A stretch of 64,000 bases of DNA from Lachnospiraceae bacterium. Lineage in GTDB: Bacteria > Bacillota > Clostridia > Lachnospirales > Lachnospiraceae. Shown piece by piece: positions 33,219 through 40,752 of this stretch; positions within the stretch are counted from its first letter, which is position 1; each line of letters opens with the position of its first letter. A program made the position numbers and the translations under genes. The notes under the pieces were generated by a model. That model made no database searches. It was not told the DNA's origin and was given only the letters and a program-made list of their open reading frames with translations. The stretch covers positions 44,306 to 108,305 of the forward strand of contig JAJBTQ010000020.1 of the NCBI GenBank assembly GCA_020860755.1, given 5' to 3'.

Positions 33219-34598
33219 ATGTTTCGGAGAAAGGAGACTGTCAGATATAATACGATGGCCATTCTGGCCCTCGGATTTTTGGCGCTTATCGTGCTCGGCG
33301 GAGTGCTTTTGTGGATCCCCGCCTGCAATGAACAGCCCTTAGAGTTTTTCGATGCGCTTTTTACATCCGTAAGTGCAGTGTGCGTGACGGGGCTCATGAC
33401 GATCACTCCTGCCGTGCAGTTTACACTTCTGGGCAAGATCATTTTGTTGATCCTGATCCAGGTGGGCGGCCTGGGGATCATTTCCTGCGCCGCGGCGGTC
33501 TCGTTTCTGGTGCGCAGAGAGATCCACCTGCGGGGAAAAATGATGCTGCAGGAGACCTACAATATGGGTCAATCCAGGGGGATCCTCGTCATGCTTCGGC
33601 GGGTGCTCATTGCTACAGGTGTGATGGAGGGGATCGGAGCCGTGTTTTATGCGATCCGTTTTGTACCGATGTTCGGCGCCGCAAAGGGGATCGGATACGG
33701 TGTGTTCCATTCGATCTCTGCCTTCTGTAACGCCGGCATTGATATTCTGGGCAATTCCAGCTTAACCGCTTATCACACGGATGCGGTGATCAATGTGACG
33801 ACGATGCTCCTTATCATCTTTGGCGGCCTTGGATTCACAGTGTGGTTCGATCTGACCGGAAACACGCGGAAAGTGTTCCGCCGCGAACAGCCGAAGGGCT
33901 GGCTCTTTACCCGGCTGACCCTTCACACAAAGCTTGTGCTTGTCATGACGGTGATCCTGATTTTAGTTGGAGCCGGGCTGGTGTTCCTCATGGAGTTCGA
34001 GAACCCGGATACCATTGGAACCATGCCGCTCGGGCAGAAGGTGATGGCATCCTTCTTTCACTCTGTATCGACAAGAACCGCCGGATTTTATACGTTCGAC
34101 ATGGGGGGCATGCACGAGGAGACAAAATTTGTCAGCTGCATCCTGATGTTTATCGGCGGATCTCCCGGCGGCACGGCCGGCGGTATCAAGACCACGACCT
34201 TCGCCATGCTGATCTTAACCTGCATCACCGTGATCCGCGGAGGCAAGGATACGGAGTGTTTCGGGCGCAAGATCACATTTGCCAATTTCCGGACAGGCTT
34301 TGCGGTCTTTATGGTCTCCCTCGGAGCGTTTGTGGTGGGAGTACTGCTCCTGTCCATGTTTGAGCCGGATCAGATCCTGTTTATCAACATTCTGTATGAA
34401 GCCGCCTCCGCAGTCGGCACGGTTGGACTGTCGGCGGACTTAACACCGCAGCTAACCAGGATAAGCCAGATCGTCCTCATGGTCCTTATGTATATGGGCA
34501 GGCTGGGACCGATCACACTGGCGCTTTTGTTTGCGGGAAAGAACAATGCGAGAGACAAGATCCGGCAGCTTCCGGATGAAGATATTATCGTTGGATAA
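33219..34598 (+). CDS. ktrB: TrkH/KtrB-type potassium uptake transmembrane protein
   Basis: 459 residues with a GAAAGAGGA site. The four M1-P-M2 repeats are visible. Selectivity-filter segments lie in SVCVTGL-like (AVCVTGLMTI), SAFCNAGID, STRTAGFYT and SAVGTVGLS, each with its conserved glycine. The length and lack of extra N-terminal helices fit KtrB rather than TrkH. It forms the pore for K+ (or Na+-coupled K+) uptake, gated by a cytoplasmic RCK subunit. The partner gene starts 17 bases downstream. Confidence 0.92.
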   Translation: MFRRKETVRYNTMAILALGFLALIVLGGVLLWIPACNEQPLEFFDALFTSVSAVCVTGLMTITPAVQFTLLGKIILLILIQVGGLGIISCAAAVSFLVRREIHLRGKMMLQETYNMGQSRGILVMLRRVLIATGVMEGIGAVFYAIRFVPMFGAAKGIGYGVFHSISAFCNAGIDILGNSSLTAYHTDAVINVTTMLLIIFGGLGFTVWFDLTGNTRKVFRREQPKGWLFTRLTLHTKLVLVMTVILILVGAGLVFLMEFENPDTIGTMPLGQKVMASFFHSVSTRTAGFYTFDMGGMHEETKFVSCILMFIGGSPGGTAGGIKTTTFAMLILTCITVIRGGKDTECFGRKITFANFRTGFAVFMVSLGAFVVGVLLLSMFEPDQILFINILYEAASAVGTVGLSADLTPQLTRISQIVLMVLMYMGRLGPITLALLFAGKNNARDKIRQLPDEDIIVG

Positions 34599-34615
34599 AA
34601 GAAAGGGGAACGGAC

Positions 34616-35050
34616 ATGGCAAACGGAAAGAAACAATATGCGGTATTCGGACTCGGAAACTTTGGGAGGAGCCTGGCACTCACACTGCAGAAATCAGGAT
34701 GTGAAGTGATCGCGGTAGACGCCCAGATGGCCCGGGGGGAAGCGATCAAAAACGATGTATCCATGGCGATGAGGGCAAAAATGGAAGATGAGAGTCTGAT
34801 CAATTCTCTCGAGGTGAAAGATTTAGATGGTGTCATCATCGCGACGGCAGACAACATGGAGGCCAGCATCATGGCCACGCTGCTTGCCAAGGAGGAGGGG
34901 GTGCCGTTTGTCCTCGCGAGAGCGAAGGATGCGCTGCAGGAGGCCGTCTTAAAAAAAGTCGGGGCGGACGCAGTCATCCGGTCCGAGCAGGAGATGGGCA
35001 GGCAGGTCGCGCATCATCTGGTAGCCGGGGATTTTCCTCTGGAGGAGTGA
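34616..35050 (+). CDS. ktrA: KtrA/TrkA-type RCK_N domain protein lacking RCK_C
   Basis: 144 residues. The Rossmann motif FGLGNFGRSLA (10-20) and the later VIIATADNMEASI are typical of the TrkA-N (RCK_N) domain. The protein ends at VAGDFPLEE, where KtrA normally goes on with a linker and a ~75-residue RCK_C domain (total about 220). The sequence after the TGA does not resemble RCK_C in the same frame, so a simple frameshift is not evident. RCK_C binds c-di-AMP in many Bacillota; its absence would remove that control. Pairing with KtrB is supported by the 17-base gap. Confidence 0.85.
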   Translation: MANGKKQYAVFGLGNFGRSLALTLQKSGCEVIAVDAQMARGEAIKNDVSMAMRAKMEDESLINSLEVKDLDGVIIATADNMEASIMATLLAKEEGVPFVLARAKDALQEAVLKKVGADAVIRSEQEMGRQVAHHLVAGDFPLEE

Positions 35051-35134
35051 AAAACAGCCTGTTCCGTTACTTTTTCATAAAAAAATTTCTTTCCTGCGGA
35101 TCGGATTGTCAAAACTCTCCAATGGGGCAATATG

Positions 35135-35160
35135 GTTACCTGGAGGTAACTTAATAACAT
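35135..35160 (+). promoter_or_regulatory. Putative HxlR operator upstream of the SDR-HADH-BKACE operon
   Basis: An inverted repeat GTTACC-TGGA-GGTAAC (35135-35150) runs into GGTAACTTAATAACAT (35145-35160). The last 16 bases match 15 of 16 bases at 39783-39798, in the promoter of the hxlR gene. The site ends 11 bases before the operon's -35. Confidence 0.55.
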
Positions 35161-35171
35161 TTTTGTATGTA

Positions 35172-35200
35172 TTGCATAAAAACAGTGGTTGTTCTATACT
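35172..35200 (+). promoter_or_regulatory. Predicted promoter of the SDR-HADH-BKACE operon
   Basis: TTGCAT (35172-35177), 17 bases, TATACT (35195-35200). It gives a ~120-base leader before the SDR start; nothing clearly structured was seen in that leader. Confidence 0.6.
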
Positions 35201-35327
35201 TATCATATGAGATTTCGCCAAAGTAGTTATGTGGCGCTTTTTTGTCTTGCAGTTCGGTTTCATTCCATTCGCTGCTGGCGATGGGGAAATAATACATCTA
35301 TTTTTTAAAAGAAGGAGGATTCTTACA

Positions 35328-36125
35328 ATGGCAAAATTAGTGGATCTGGAGAAAGATTATGTTTTAAACATGTTCTCCGTAGAGGGTAAAGTTGCTCTGG
35401 TTACAGGGGCTACCGGCGCACTGGGCAAGACGCTGGCAAAGGCATACGGCTATGCGGGAGCGAAGGTTATGATGACTGGTCGTTCCGAGGACAAGCTGAA
35501 AGCTCTGGAAGAGGAGTTTAAGTCTGAGGGGATTGACTGCGCATACTTCATAGCAGACCCGGCGATCGAGGAGCAGGTAGATGCTCTGATCAAGGCTACC
35601 GTCGAAAAGTATGGCGAGATCAATATCCTGGCTATCGCACACGGCTACAACAAGCCTCAGAATATTCTGGAACAGTCTGTATCGGATTGGCAGTACATCA
35701 TGGATGCTGACTGCAAATCTGTGTATATCGTTCTGAAATATACCGCACATCAGATGGTTGAGCAGGGCAAGGGCGGCGCGATCGTGGTTGTCACTTCTCA
35801 GCGTTCCAAACGTGGACTGGCCAACTACACCGCATACTGCACATCTAAGGGCGGCGCTGACCTGATGGTCTCCTGCGCGGCTTGTGATCTGACAGCTGAG
35901 TATGGCATCCGCGTCAACTCCATTCTGCCGACCGTATTCCGCAGCGAGCTGACCTCCTGGATCTTCGAAGGCGATGCATACAAAGGTTTCCTGACCCGTC
36001 AGCCGATCGGACGTCTCGGCGAGCCGGATGACTTCGTCGGAATGGCTATCTTCCTTTCCTCTGAGGCATCCAAGTTCATGACAGGCGGTAACTATGACTG
36101 CTCCGGCGGTTACCTCGTCATGTAA
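35328..36125 (+). CDS. Short-chain dehydrogenase/reductase (SDR)
   Basis: 265 residues from the ATG at 35328 behind GAAGGAGG. The cofactor motif is TGATGALG (26-33). The catalytic set is Ser157 and Tyr170-xxx-Lys174. MTGRSEDKL after strand 2 places Arg where NADP-binding SDRs have it. The usual NNAG motif reads AIAHG. The N-terminal ~18 residues are an extra segment. It probably oxidises or reduces a secondary alcohol in the pathway of the next two genes. Codon use here favours GCT, GTT and CTG and looks like that of a highly expressed gene. It is the first gene of the operon, followed by a 39-base gap. Confidence 0.9.
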   Translation: MAKLVDLEKDYVLNMFSVEGKVALVTGATGALGKTLAKAYGYAGAKVMMTGRSEDKLKALEEEFKSEGIDCAYFIADPAIEEQVDALIKATVEKYGEINILAIAHGYNKPQNILEQSVSDWQYIMDADCKSVYIVLKYTAHQMVEQGKGGAIVVVTSQRSKRGLANYTAYCTSKGGADLMVSCAACDLTAEYGIRVNSILPTVFRSELTSWIFEGDAYKGFLTRQPIGRLGEPDDFVGMAIFLSSEASKFMTGGNYDCSGGYLVM

Positions 36126-36164
36126 TCAATTTAAGTTTCAATAAATTTTTATGGAGGGAAAAAC

Positions 36165-37115
36165 ATGAGTAAATTAACAAAATTTGTGGTATGTGGTTCC
36201 GGCATGATGGGTGCGGCCATTGCACAGATCCTTGCCGGCATCGACGGAGCCGATGTCAAGATCCTCCGTTCCTCGAACCGCGGTGCAGATCCGCGCGATA
36301 AGGTCCGTGAGAATATGAAGCAGCTCGTGGAGAAGGAAGTTGTCACTCCGGAGTATGTGGATGAGATCGTTTCCAAGATCGATGTTGTCTTTGAGGACAA
36401 AGACGTAGCCGATGCCGAGCTTATCATCGAGTGTGTGCCCGAGGATATGGAGATGAAGCAGAACCTGTTTGCCCGTCTCGAGAAGACGATCTCCGACAAG
36501 TGCATCCTCTGCACGAACACATCCGTTATGAGCCCGACTGAGATCGCTCAGAAGTGCGAGCACAAAGAGAGAGTCGTGGGAACCCATTTCTGGAACCCTG
36601 CATTCCTCATTCCGCTCGTAGAGGTGGTCCGCACCGAGGCCAACACGGACGAGGTTATCGACACGGTTATGACAGTGATGACAGAAGCCGGCAAACAGCC
36701 CTGCCTGTGCAAGAAGGATGTGCCCGGCTTTATTGCGAACAGGATGCAGCACGCTCTGTGGCGTGAGGCGATCGCCATTGTCGATCAGGGAATCGCTGAT
36801 GCGGCTACAGTCGATCTTGCCTGCAAGACCAGCTTTGGTCTGAGGCTTCCGTTCCTGCCGCCTCTGGTCAACTCCGATATGGTCGGCAACGTACTTACCT
36901 ATGATATCCACAGCTATGTCTTAAAGTATCTGGCTGACAACAAGGAGCCTTCACCGGTCTTAAAGCAGCTGATCGACGACAAGAAGTTTGGATTCCGTGC
37001 AGAGCCCGATGCCGATGGCAAGTATGAAGGCTTCATGACTTACACGGAGCAGGAGATGGATGACATCAAAGTCGGTCTTAATGAGTACCTGATCAAGATG
37101 CTCTATGACAAATAA
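36165..37115 (+). CDS. 3-hydroxyacyl-CoA dehydrogenase-like enzyme (carnitine-dehydrogenase-type context)
   Basis: 316 residues with a GGAGGG site. The dinucleotide motif is CGSGMMGAAIA (10-20). Catalytic positions of the 3-hydroxyacyl-CoA dehydrogenase fold are present: Ser120, His141 with Asn144 (THFWNPA), Glu153 and Asn191. The end of strand 2 reads ILRSSNRG instead of an acidic residue, which suggests NADP. It should convert a 3-hydroxy group to a 3-keto group. In carnitine breakdown a related dehydrogenase feeds a BKACE enzyme, the same pairing as here. A free acid or a CoA ester substrate cannot be told apart by eye. Confidence 0.85.
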   Translation: MSKLTKFVVCGSGMMGAAIAQILAGIDGADVKILRSSNRGADPRDKVRENMKQLVEKEVVTPEYVDEIVSKIDVVFEDKDVADAELIIECVPEDMEMKQNLFARLEKTISDKCILCTNTSVMSPTEIAQKCEHKERVVGTHFWNPAFLIPLVEVVRTEANTDEVIDTVMTVMTEAGKQPCLCKKDVPGFIANRMQHALWREAIAIVDQGIADAATVDLACKTSFGLRLPFLPPLVNSDMVGNVLTYDIHSYVLKYLADNKEPSPVLKQLIDDKKFGFRAEPDADGKYEGFMTYTEQEMDDIKVGLNEYLIKMLYDK

Positions 37116-37147
37116 GATTCACTAAATAAAAAAGAAGGAGAGATACT

Positions 37148-37996
37148 ATGGCACAGAAAACAATCATCACGGCTGCCGTAACAGGCGCATGGCCGAAAAA
37201 AGAGAACAACCCGAACGTCCCGATGACTCCGTCTGAGATTGCGGACGATGTCTATGATTGCTGGAAGGGTGGCGCTGCGATCGCTCACATCCATATGAGA
37301 GATGACGAGGGCAACGGCACAATGGACGCAGCAAAGTTTGCTGAGACCGACAAGCTGATCAAAGAGAGATATCCGGACTGTGATATCATCGTCAACATGA
37401 CGACATCCGGCGACATCAAGTCCGATGAAGAGACTCGTGTAAAGCACATCAAAGAGCTGAAACCTGAGATGGCTTCCTATGACTGCGGTTCCATGAACTG
37501 GCTGAACTCCGGCCTGTTCCTCAATTCCCCGGCATTCCTGGAGATGTGCGGAAAGCTGTTCCAGGAGACGAACACAAAGCCCGAGGTTGAGGTGTTTGAT
37601 CCGGGTATGATCGGAAATGCTGCATACTACATCAAGAAAGGCGTCCTGACATTACCGGTACACTTCCAGTTCTGCATGGGCTGTGCAAACGGCATCACAG
37701 GTACTATGAAGGACCTGATCTTCATGAAAGAGACAGCTGAGAAGCTGGTTGGCGCAGAGAACTTTACCTGGTCCTGCTTCGGCGTTGGCCACAGCGCAAT
37801 GGAGATGCTCTACGGTGCAGTCGCACTCGGCGGCAACATCCGTGTCGGCATGGAGGACAATGTCATGTACTCCAAGGGCGTGCTCGTAGACAGCAACAGG
37901 CAGTTTGTTGAGCGTGCGGTCCGCGTAGTCAAAGAGTTTGGCGGCGACATCGCTACTCCGGATGAGGCACGTGAGATCCTCAACATCAGAAAGTAA
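37148..37996 (+). CDS. Beta-keto acid cleavage enzyme (BKACE, DUF849)
   Basis: 282 residues with an AAGGAGAG site. AAVTGAWPKKENNPNVPMTP and AHIHMRDDEG are family hallmarks. His47, His49 and Glu236 (VGMEDN) fit the zinc site. MNWLNSGLFLNSP and FCMGCANGI line the predicted substrate pocket. BKACEs condense a beta-keto acid with acetyl-CoA to give acetoacetate and a new CoA thioester. Known members act on 3-keto-5-aminohexanoate, dehydrocarnitine and other acids. The product of the upstream dehydrogenase would be its substrate. Position 14 is Ala where several characterised members have a polar residue, so the substrate may differ. Confidence 0.92.
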   Translation: MAQKTIITAAVTGAWPKKENNPNVPMTPSEIADDVYDCWKGGAAIAHIHMRDDEGNGTMDAAKFAETDKLIKERYPDCDIIVNMTTSGDIKSDEETRVKHIKELKPEMASYDCGSMNWLNSGLFLNSPAFLEMCGKLFQETNTKPEVEVFDPGMIGNAAYYIKKGVLTLPVHFQFCMGCANGITGTMKDLIFMKETAEKLVGAENFTWSCFGVGHSAMEMLYGAVALGGNIRVGMEDNVMYSKGVLVDSNRQFVERAVRVVKEFGGDIATPDEAREILNIRK

Positions 37997-38028
37997 TACG
38001 ACAGAGCTGACGTAAAGCTTAGCAAAAT

Positions 38029-38061
38029 GAGTGCCGGGTACCGGATCGGTATCCGGCACTC
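38029..38061 (+). repeat. Hairpin between the BKACE gene and the zinc-ribbon gene
   Basis: GAGTGCCGGGTACC (38029-38042) pairs with GGTATCCGGCACTC (38048-38061) at 13 of 14 positions around GGATC. No T-run follows (TTACTATGG), so it is unlikely to be a strong terminator. It may be a weak attenuator or an mRNA 3'-end stabiliser that sets lower expression of the small gene. Confidence 0.75.
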
Positions 38062-38084
38062 TTACTATGGAAAGGAGATTCAAG

Positions 38085-38273
38085 ATGACTTGGGGAGCAC
38101 TGTACATGTATTACCACTGCCCGAAATGCGGGATGAAATTTGAGTATGCGCTGGATGTCATGACAGAGTTCGGCGAGGAATTCGGCTACTGCCCGGAGTG
38201 CAAAGTGCCGGGTGTATATGAAAAAGAAGGCGCACGTCAGCCGGATGACAACGAGTATTTTGAAGTAGAGTGA
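38085..38273 (+). CDS. Small zinc-ribbon protein
   Basis: 62 residues from the ATG at 38085 behind AAAGGAG. Two CPxC knuckles, CPKC (residues 12-15) and CPEC (about 36-39), would bind one zinc. A tail rich in Asp and Glu follows. No enzyme domain fits in this size. It lies 88 bases after the BKACE gene on the same strand and before the GntR regulator, so it probably belongs to the pathway. It may be a regulatory or protein-protein adaptor, or an electron-carrier-like ribbon. I do not recognise a named family. Confidence 0.75.
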   Translation: MTWGALYMYYHCPKCGMKFEYALDVMTEFGEEFGYCPECKVPGVYEKEGARQPDDNEYFEVE

Positions 38274-38347
38274 CAGGGTTGCATCTGGGATTCCCTGCCT
38301 GATTTTATTTATGAGAATCAGCAGGAAATATTGTGTAGGTTTTGACC

Positions 38348-38376
38348 TTGCAAATAGACCATGCCTGTGGCATAAT
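38348..38376 (+). promoter_or_regulatory. Predicted gntR promoter with a palindrome at the -10
   Basis: TTGCAA (38348-38353), 17 bases, CATAAT (38371-38376). ATGCC-TGT-GGCAT (38361-38373) is a perfect palindrome reaching into the -10 and is a candidate operator for autoregulation. GGCATAA recurs at about 38440. Confidence 0.5.
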
Positions 38377-38467
38377 GTGAACCAGGAATCTGATTTTTAA
38401 CATTTTGCATAATGGAAAAAATCAGGAGGGTTTGGTTTTTTTGGCATAAAGGAGGCAGGTTTGGTTT

Positions 38468-39151
38468 ATGACAGAAATTAAGAGACTTTCCCTGGTGGAT
38501 CAGGTTTATGAAAAGCTCAGGGAACAAATTGTGACGCTCAAAATTCCGTTCGGAAGTAAGCTGAATGTCAGCAGGCTGCAGGAGGAATACGGTGTGAGCT
38601 CCACACCGGTTCGGGAGGCGATGAACCGTCTGTTAAATGACGGGCTGATCGAGTTTGAGAACAATGTCGGCGCGCGGGTCATCGACCTCACGGAGGACGA
38701 TGTCAGGCAGATCCAGGAGCTGTCCTTCGGCTATGAGATGCTTGCGGCGCGAAATGCACTCCGCAACGGGGACATTGATAAGATGGCAGGGGAGATTGAG
38801 CAGTTTATAGAGAAATACCGCAAATCTACGAATGTCGTGGAGAGTTGTCGGTGTATTCAGGATATCTTACACGTATTCTATCAGAATTCCGACAATGAGA
38901 TGCTGCTCGAGAAGGTGACATCCCTAAACGGGCTGGATGATATTTTACATTCACTGTTCGCGATCCCGCGCGAACAGGGCGGGAGTGGCGGCCAGTACCA
39001 CTCAGGCATCATCTATTTTGAGCAGATCCATGAGGCTGTGAAGGAAAAAGACTTTGCCAGGATCTGCGATGCGCTGGAGGCGCATAAGCTCTGGTCAAGG
39101 GAGTACATCGTAAAGAATCTGGAAACTGTCAAAAAAAAGCTGGCATCGTGA
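38468..39151 (+). CDS. GntR-family (FadR/FCD-type) transcriptional regulator
   Basis: 227 residues with an AAAGGAGGCAGG region upstream. The winged helix covers residues 1-70: VDQVYEKLREQIVTLKIPFG, then the recognition stretch LQEEYGVSSTPVREAMNRL. The C-terminal helical FCD domain is present, although the usual metal-binding His set is only partly evident (HVFYQNSDNEML, EAHKLW). FCD regulators respond to organic acids and similar metabolites. It follows the SDR-HADH-BKACE-ribbon genes, so it probably senses their substrate or product. A terminator follows. Confidence 0.9.
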   Translation: MTEIKRLSLVDQVYEKLREQIVTLKIPFGSKLNVSRLQEEYGVSSTPVREAMNRLLNDGLIEFENNVGARVIDLTEDDVRQIQELSFGYEMLAARNALRNGDIDKMAGEIEQFIEKYRKSTNVVESCRCIQDILHVFYQNSDNEMLLEKVTSLNGLDDILHSLFAIPREQGGSGGQYHSGIIYFEQIHEAVKEKDFARICDALEAHKLWSREYIVKNLETVKKKLAS

Positions 39152-39202
39152 CAGAGAGTTTGGCTTCCAGAAGATGGAAACCGATATTTTTGGACCGGCA
39201 AT

Positions 39203-39233
39203 AAAAACTGCCCATCGCTGTGGGCAGTTTTTT
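39203..39233 (+). terminator. Intrinsic terminator after gntR
   Basis: AAAACTGCCCA and TGGGCAGTTTT form the stem around TCGCTG, followed by TTTT. The A-run on the left could also serve the converging hxlR gene. Confidence 0.85.
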
Positions 39234-39273
39234 CTTGGCTTGTATTTCGTGCAGAATGTGGTGCAGATGCGGA

Positions 39274-39696
39274 TCAGGAAGTCTCTTCATTTTTCTTTTC
39301 CATATATTGATCCATGATATCTTTGAGCTGATCCGTATATTTGAGCTCGGTATGTACCTTGAACGCATCCGGATCAATGGGAAGACCCAGCTCATTCATG
39401 CGCCGGATGCTCCACACATAGAGAATGTCCAGGGCCGGGATCAGATCTTCGCCGAGAGGAGTCAGGATATATTCCACCTTCAAAGGGATCGTGTTGTACT
39501 GGATCCTCTCCACAAGACCGTCTTTGGCCAGCTCCTTTAACTGTTGGCTGAGCACCTTTTCACTCACGCCCAGGGTCTTTTTCGTCTCGTTAAAGCGGAT
39601 CTTTCCGTAGTGGTGAATGTGATGCAGGATCGTCATTTTCCATTTGCCGGATATACAACTTGTGACAAAGTGATACGCGTTTACAGTTTCAGCCAT
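39274..39696 (-). CDS. HxlR-family winged-helix regulator
   Basis: 140 residues from the minus-strand ATG at 39696, chosen because GAGGAGG lies just upstream; the ATG at 39723 has no site. The HxlR pattern is plain: a Cys near the N-terminus (FVTSCISGKWKM), then ILHHIHHYGKIRFNETKKTL, LSQQLKELAKDGLVER and YILTPLGEDLIP. Members respond to aldehydes, quinones, disulphide stress or organic substrates and may activate or repress. The gene converges with gntR. Its promoter shares a 16-base motif with the SDR operon promoter, so it probably controls that operon and itself. Confidence 0.9.
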   Translation of the reverse strand: MAETVNAYHFVTSCISGKWKMTILHHIHHYGKIRFNETKKTLGVSEKVLSQQLKELAKDGLVERIQYNTIPLKVEYILTPLGEDLIPALDILYVWSIRRMNELGLPIDPDAFKVHTELKYTDQLKDIMDQYMEKKNEETS

Positions 39697-39782
39697 CTCC
39701 TGGGCCTCCTCGATTCGAAACATTTATCAGGGTAGTTACTATATTATCAGGGACTGATAAAAAGGTTATTAAGTATCATAAT

Positions 39783-39798
39783 GGTAACTTAATTACAT
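39783..39798. promoter_or_regulatory. Putative HxlR operator at its own promoter
   Basis: GGTAACTTAATTACAT matches 35145-35160 at 15 of 16 bases. A reverse-oriented partial copy (GGTTATTAAGT) lies at about 39764-39774. The site falls at the predicted transcription start of hxlR, where binding would repress. Confidence 0.55.
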
Positions 39799-39827
39799 AT
39801 TGTAACAGATGCCTTTTCTTTTTGCAA
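39799..39827 (-). promoter_or_regulatory. Predicted hxlR promoter
   Basis: On the minus strand TTGCAA (39827-39822), 17 bases, TACAAT (39804-39799). Confidence 0.55.
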
Positions 39828-39854
39828 TGCCGTAGGTGGAAATCGGAAAAAAAT

Positions 39855-39883
39855 TTGTGAATTTATTCCATCTATGGTATAGT
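39855..39883 (+). promoter_or_regulatory. Predicted promoter of the purine nucleoside phosphorylase gene
   Basis: TTGTGA (39855-39860), 17 bases, TATAGT (39878-39883) with an extended TGG. The start codon is 38 bases downstream. Confidence 0.6.
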
Positions 39884-39921
39884 ACTATTTTAGGGTAGCA
39901 TGCCCGAAGGAGGATGTTTCG

Positions 39922-40752
39922 ATGAGTGAAGTGGCTCAAACACTGAACGCATGTCTTGCCAGTGTGCGGGGAAAAACTGATTTTCACCCGGAGATCGCCC
40001 TGATTTTGGGATCCGGGTTGGGAAACTATGCCCAGACCGTCCGCGTGGAGTGCGAGATCGATTACCACGACATCGAAGGTTTCCCGGTTTCAACCGTGGT
40101 CGGCCACAAGGGAAAGTTTCTCTTTGGCTTCGTGGAAGAGGTTCCGGTGGTGATCATGCAGGGAAGAGTTCACTATTACGAGGGATACTCCATGACGGAT
40201 GTCGTGCTTCCGACACGGCTTATGGGTATGCTTGGAGCCCGCATTTTGTTTTTGACCAACGCGGCAGGCGGCATACAGGACGGTATGCAGGGAGGGGATC
40301 TCATGCTGATCACGGATCAGATCTCCAGCTTTGTCCCGTCTCCTCTTATCGGACCGAATGTGGACGAACTGGGAACACGCTTTCCGGACATGAGCCATAT
40401 CTACGATGAGGAGCTGCAAAACGCGGTGCGGCAGGCAGCCCGGTCCCTTTCAATTGACTTAAAGGAGGGCGTGTATGCACAGTTTGCCGGACCGAACTAT
40501 GAGTCTCCGGCAGAGGTCCGCATGGCGAAGATGCTCGGCGCGGATGCAGTCGGCATGAGCACGGCCTGCGAGGCCATCGCCGCCGTACATATGGGCATGA
40601 GAGTGTGTGGGATCTCCTGTATCTCCAACCTGGCGGCAGGGCTTTCGAAGCATACTCTGTCCCACCGGGAAGTTCAGGAAACGGCGGACCGTGTGGCAGA
40701 GATGTTTCAGCAGCTCGTCACGGAGAGCATACGCAGAATGAAGACAGAATGA
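39922..40752 (+). CDS. punA: Purine nucleoside phosphorylase (trimeric type)
   Basis: 276 residues. ALILGSGLGNYA, FPVSTVVGHKGKF (the phosphate-binding His region), GRVHYYEGYSM, LTNAAGGI and FAGPNYESPAEVRM with GADAVGMSTACEAI identify the trimeric PNP family acting on guanosine and inosine. It splits the N-glycosidic bond with phosphate, giving free base and (deoxy)ribose-1-phosphate. The stop overlaps the next start (ATGA). The downstream deaminase and, further on, deoB fit nucleoside salvage. Confidence 0.95.
   Translation: MSEVAQTLNACLASVRGKTDFHPEIALILGSGLGNYAQTVRVECEIDYHDIEGFPVSTVVGHKGKFLFGFVEEVPVVIMQGRVHYYEGYSMTDVVLPTRLMGMLGARILFLTNAAGGIQDGMQGGDLMLITDQISSFVPSPLIGPNVDELGTRFPDMSHIYDEELQNAVRQAARSLSIDLKEGVYAQFAGPNYESPAEVRMAKMLGADAVGMSTACEAIAAVHMGMRVCGISCISNLAAGLSKHTLSHREVQETADRVAEMFQQLVTESIRRMKTE

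Noticed and set aside
35051..35327. Possible small gene or terminator between ktrA and the SDR operon
   Set aside because: No frame with a ribosome binding site and no convincing hairpin plus T-run; only the operator and promoter are supported.
38416..38467. Repeated GGTTTGG words before gntR as an operator
   Set aside because: Low-complexity G/T sequence overlapping the ribosome binding site; the copies are too short and irregular.
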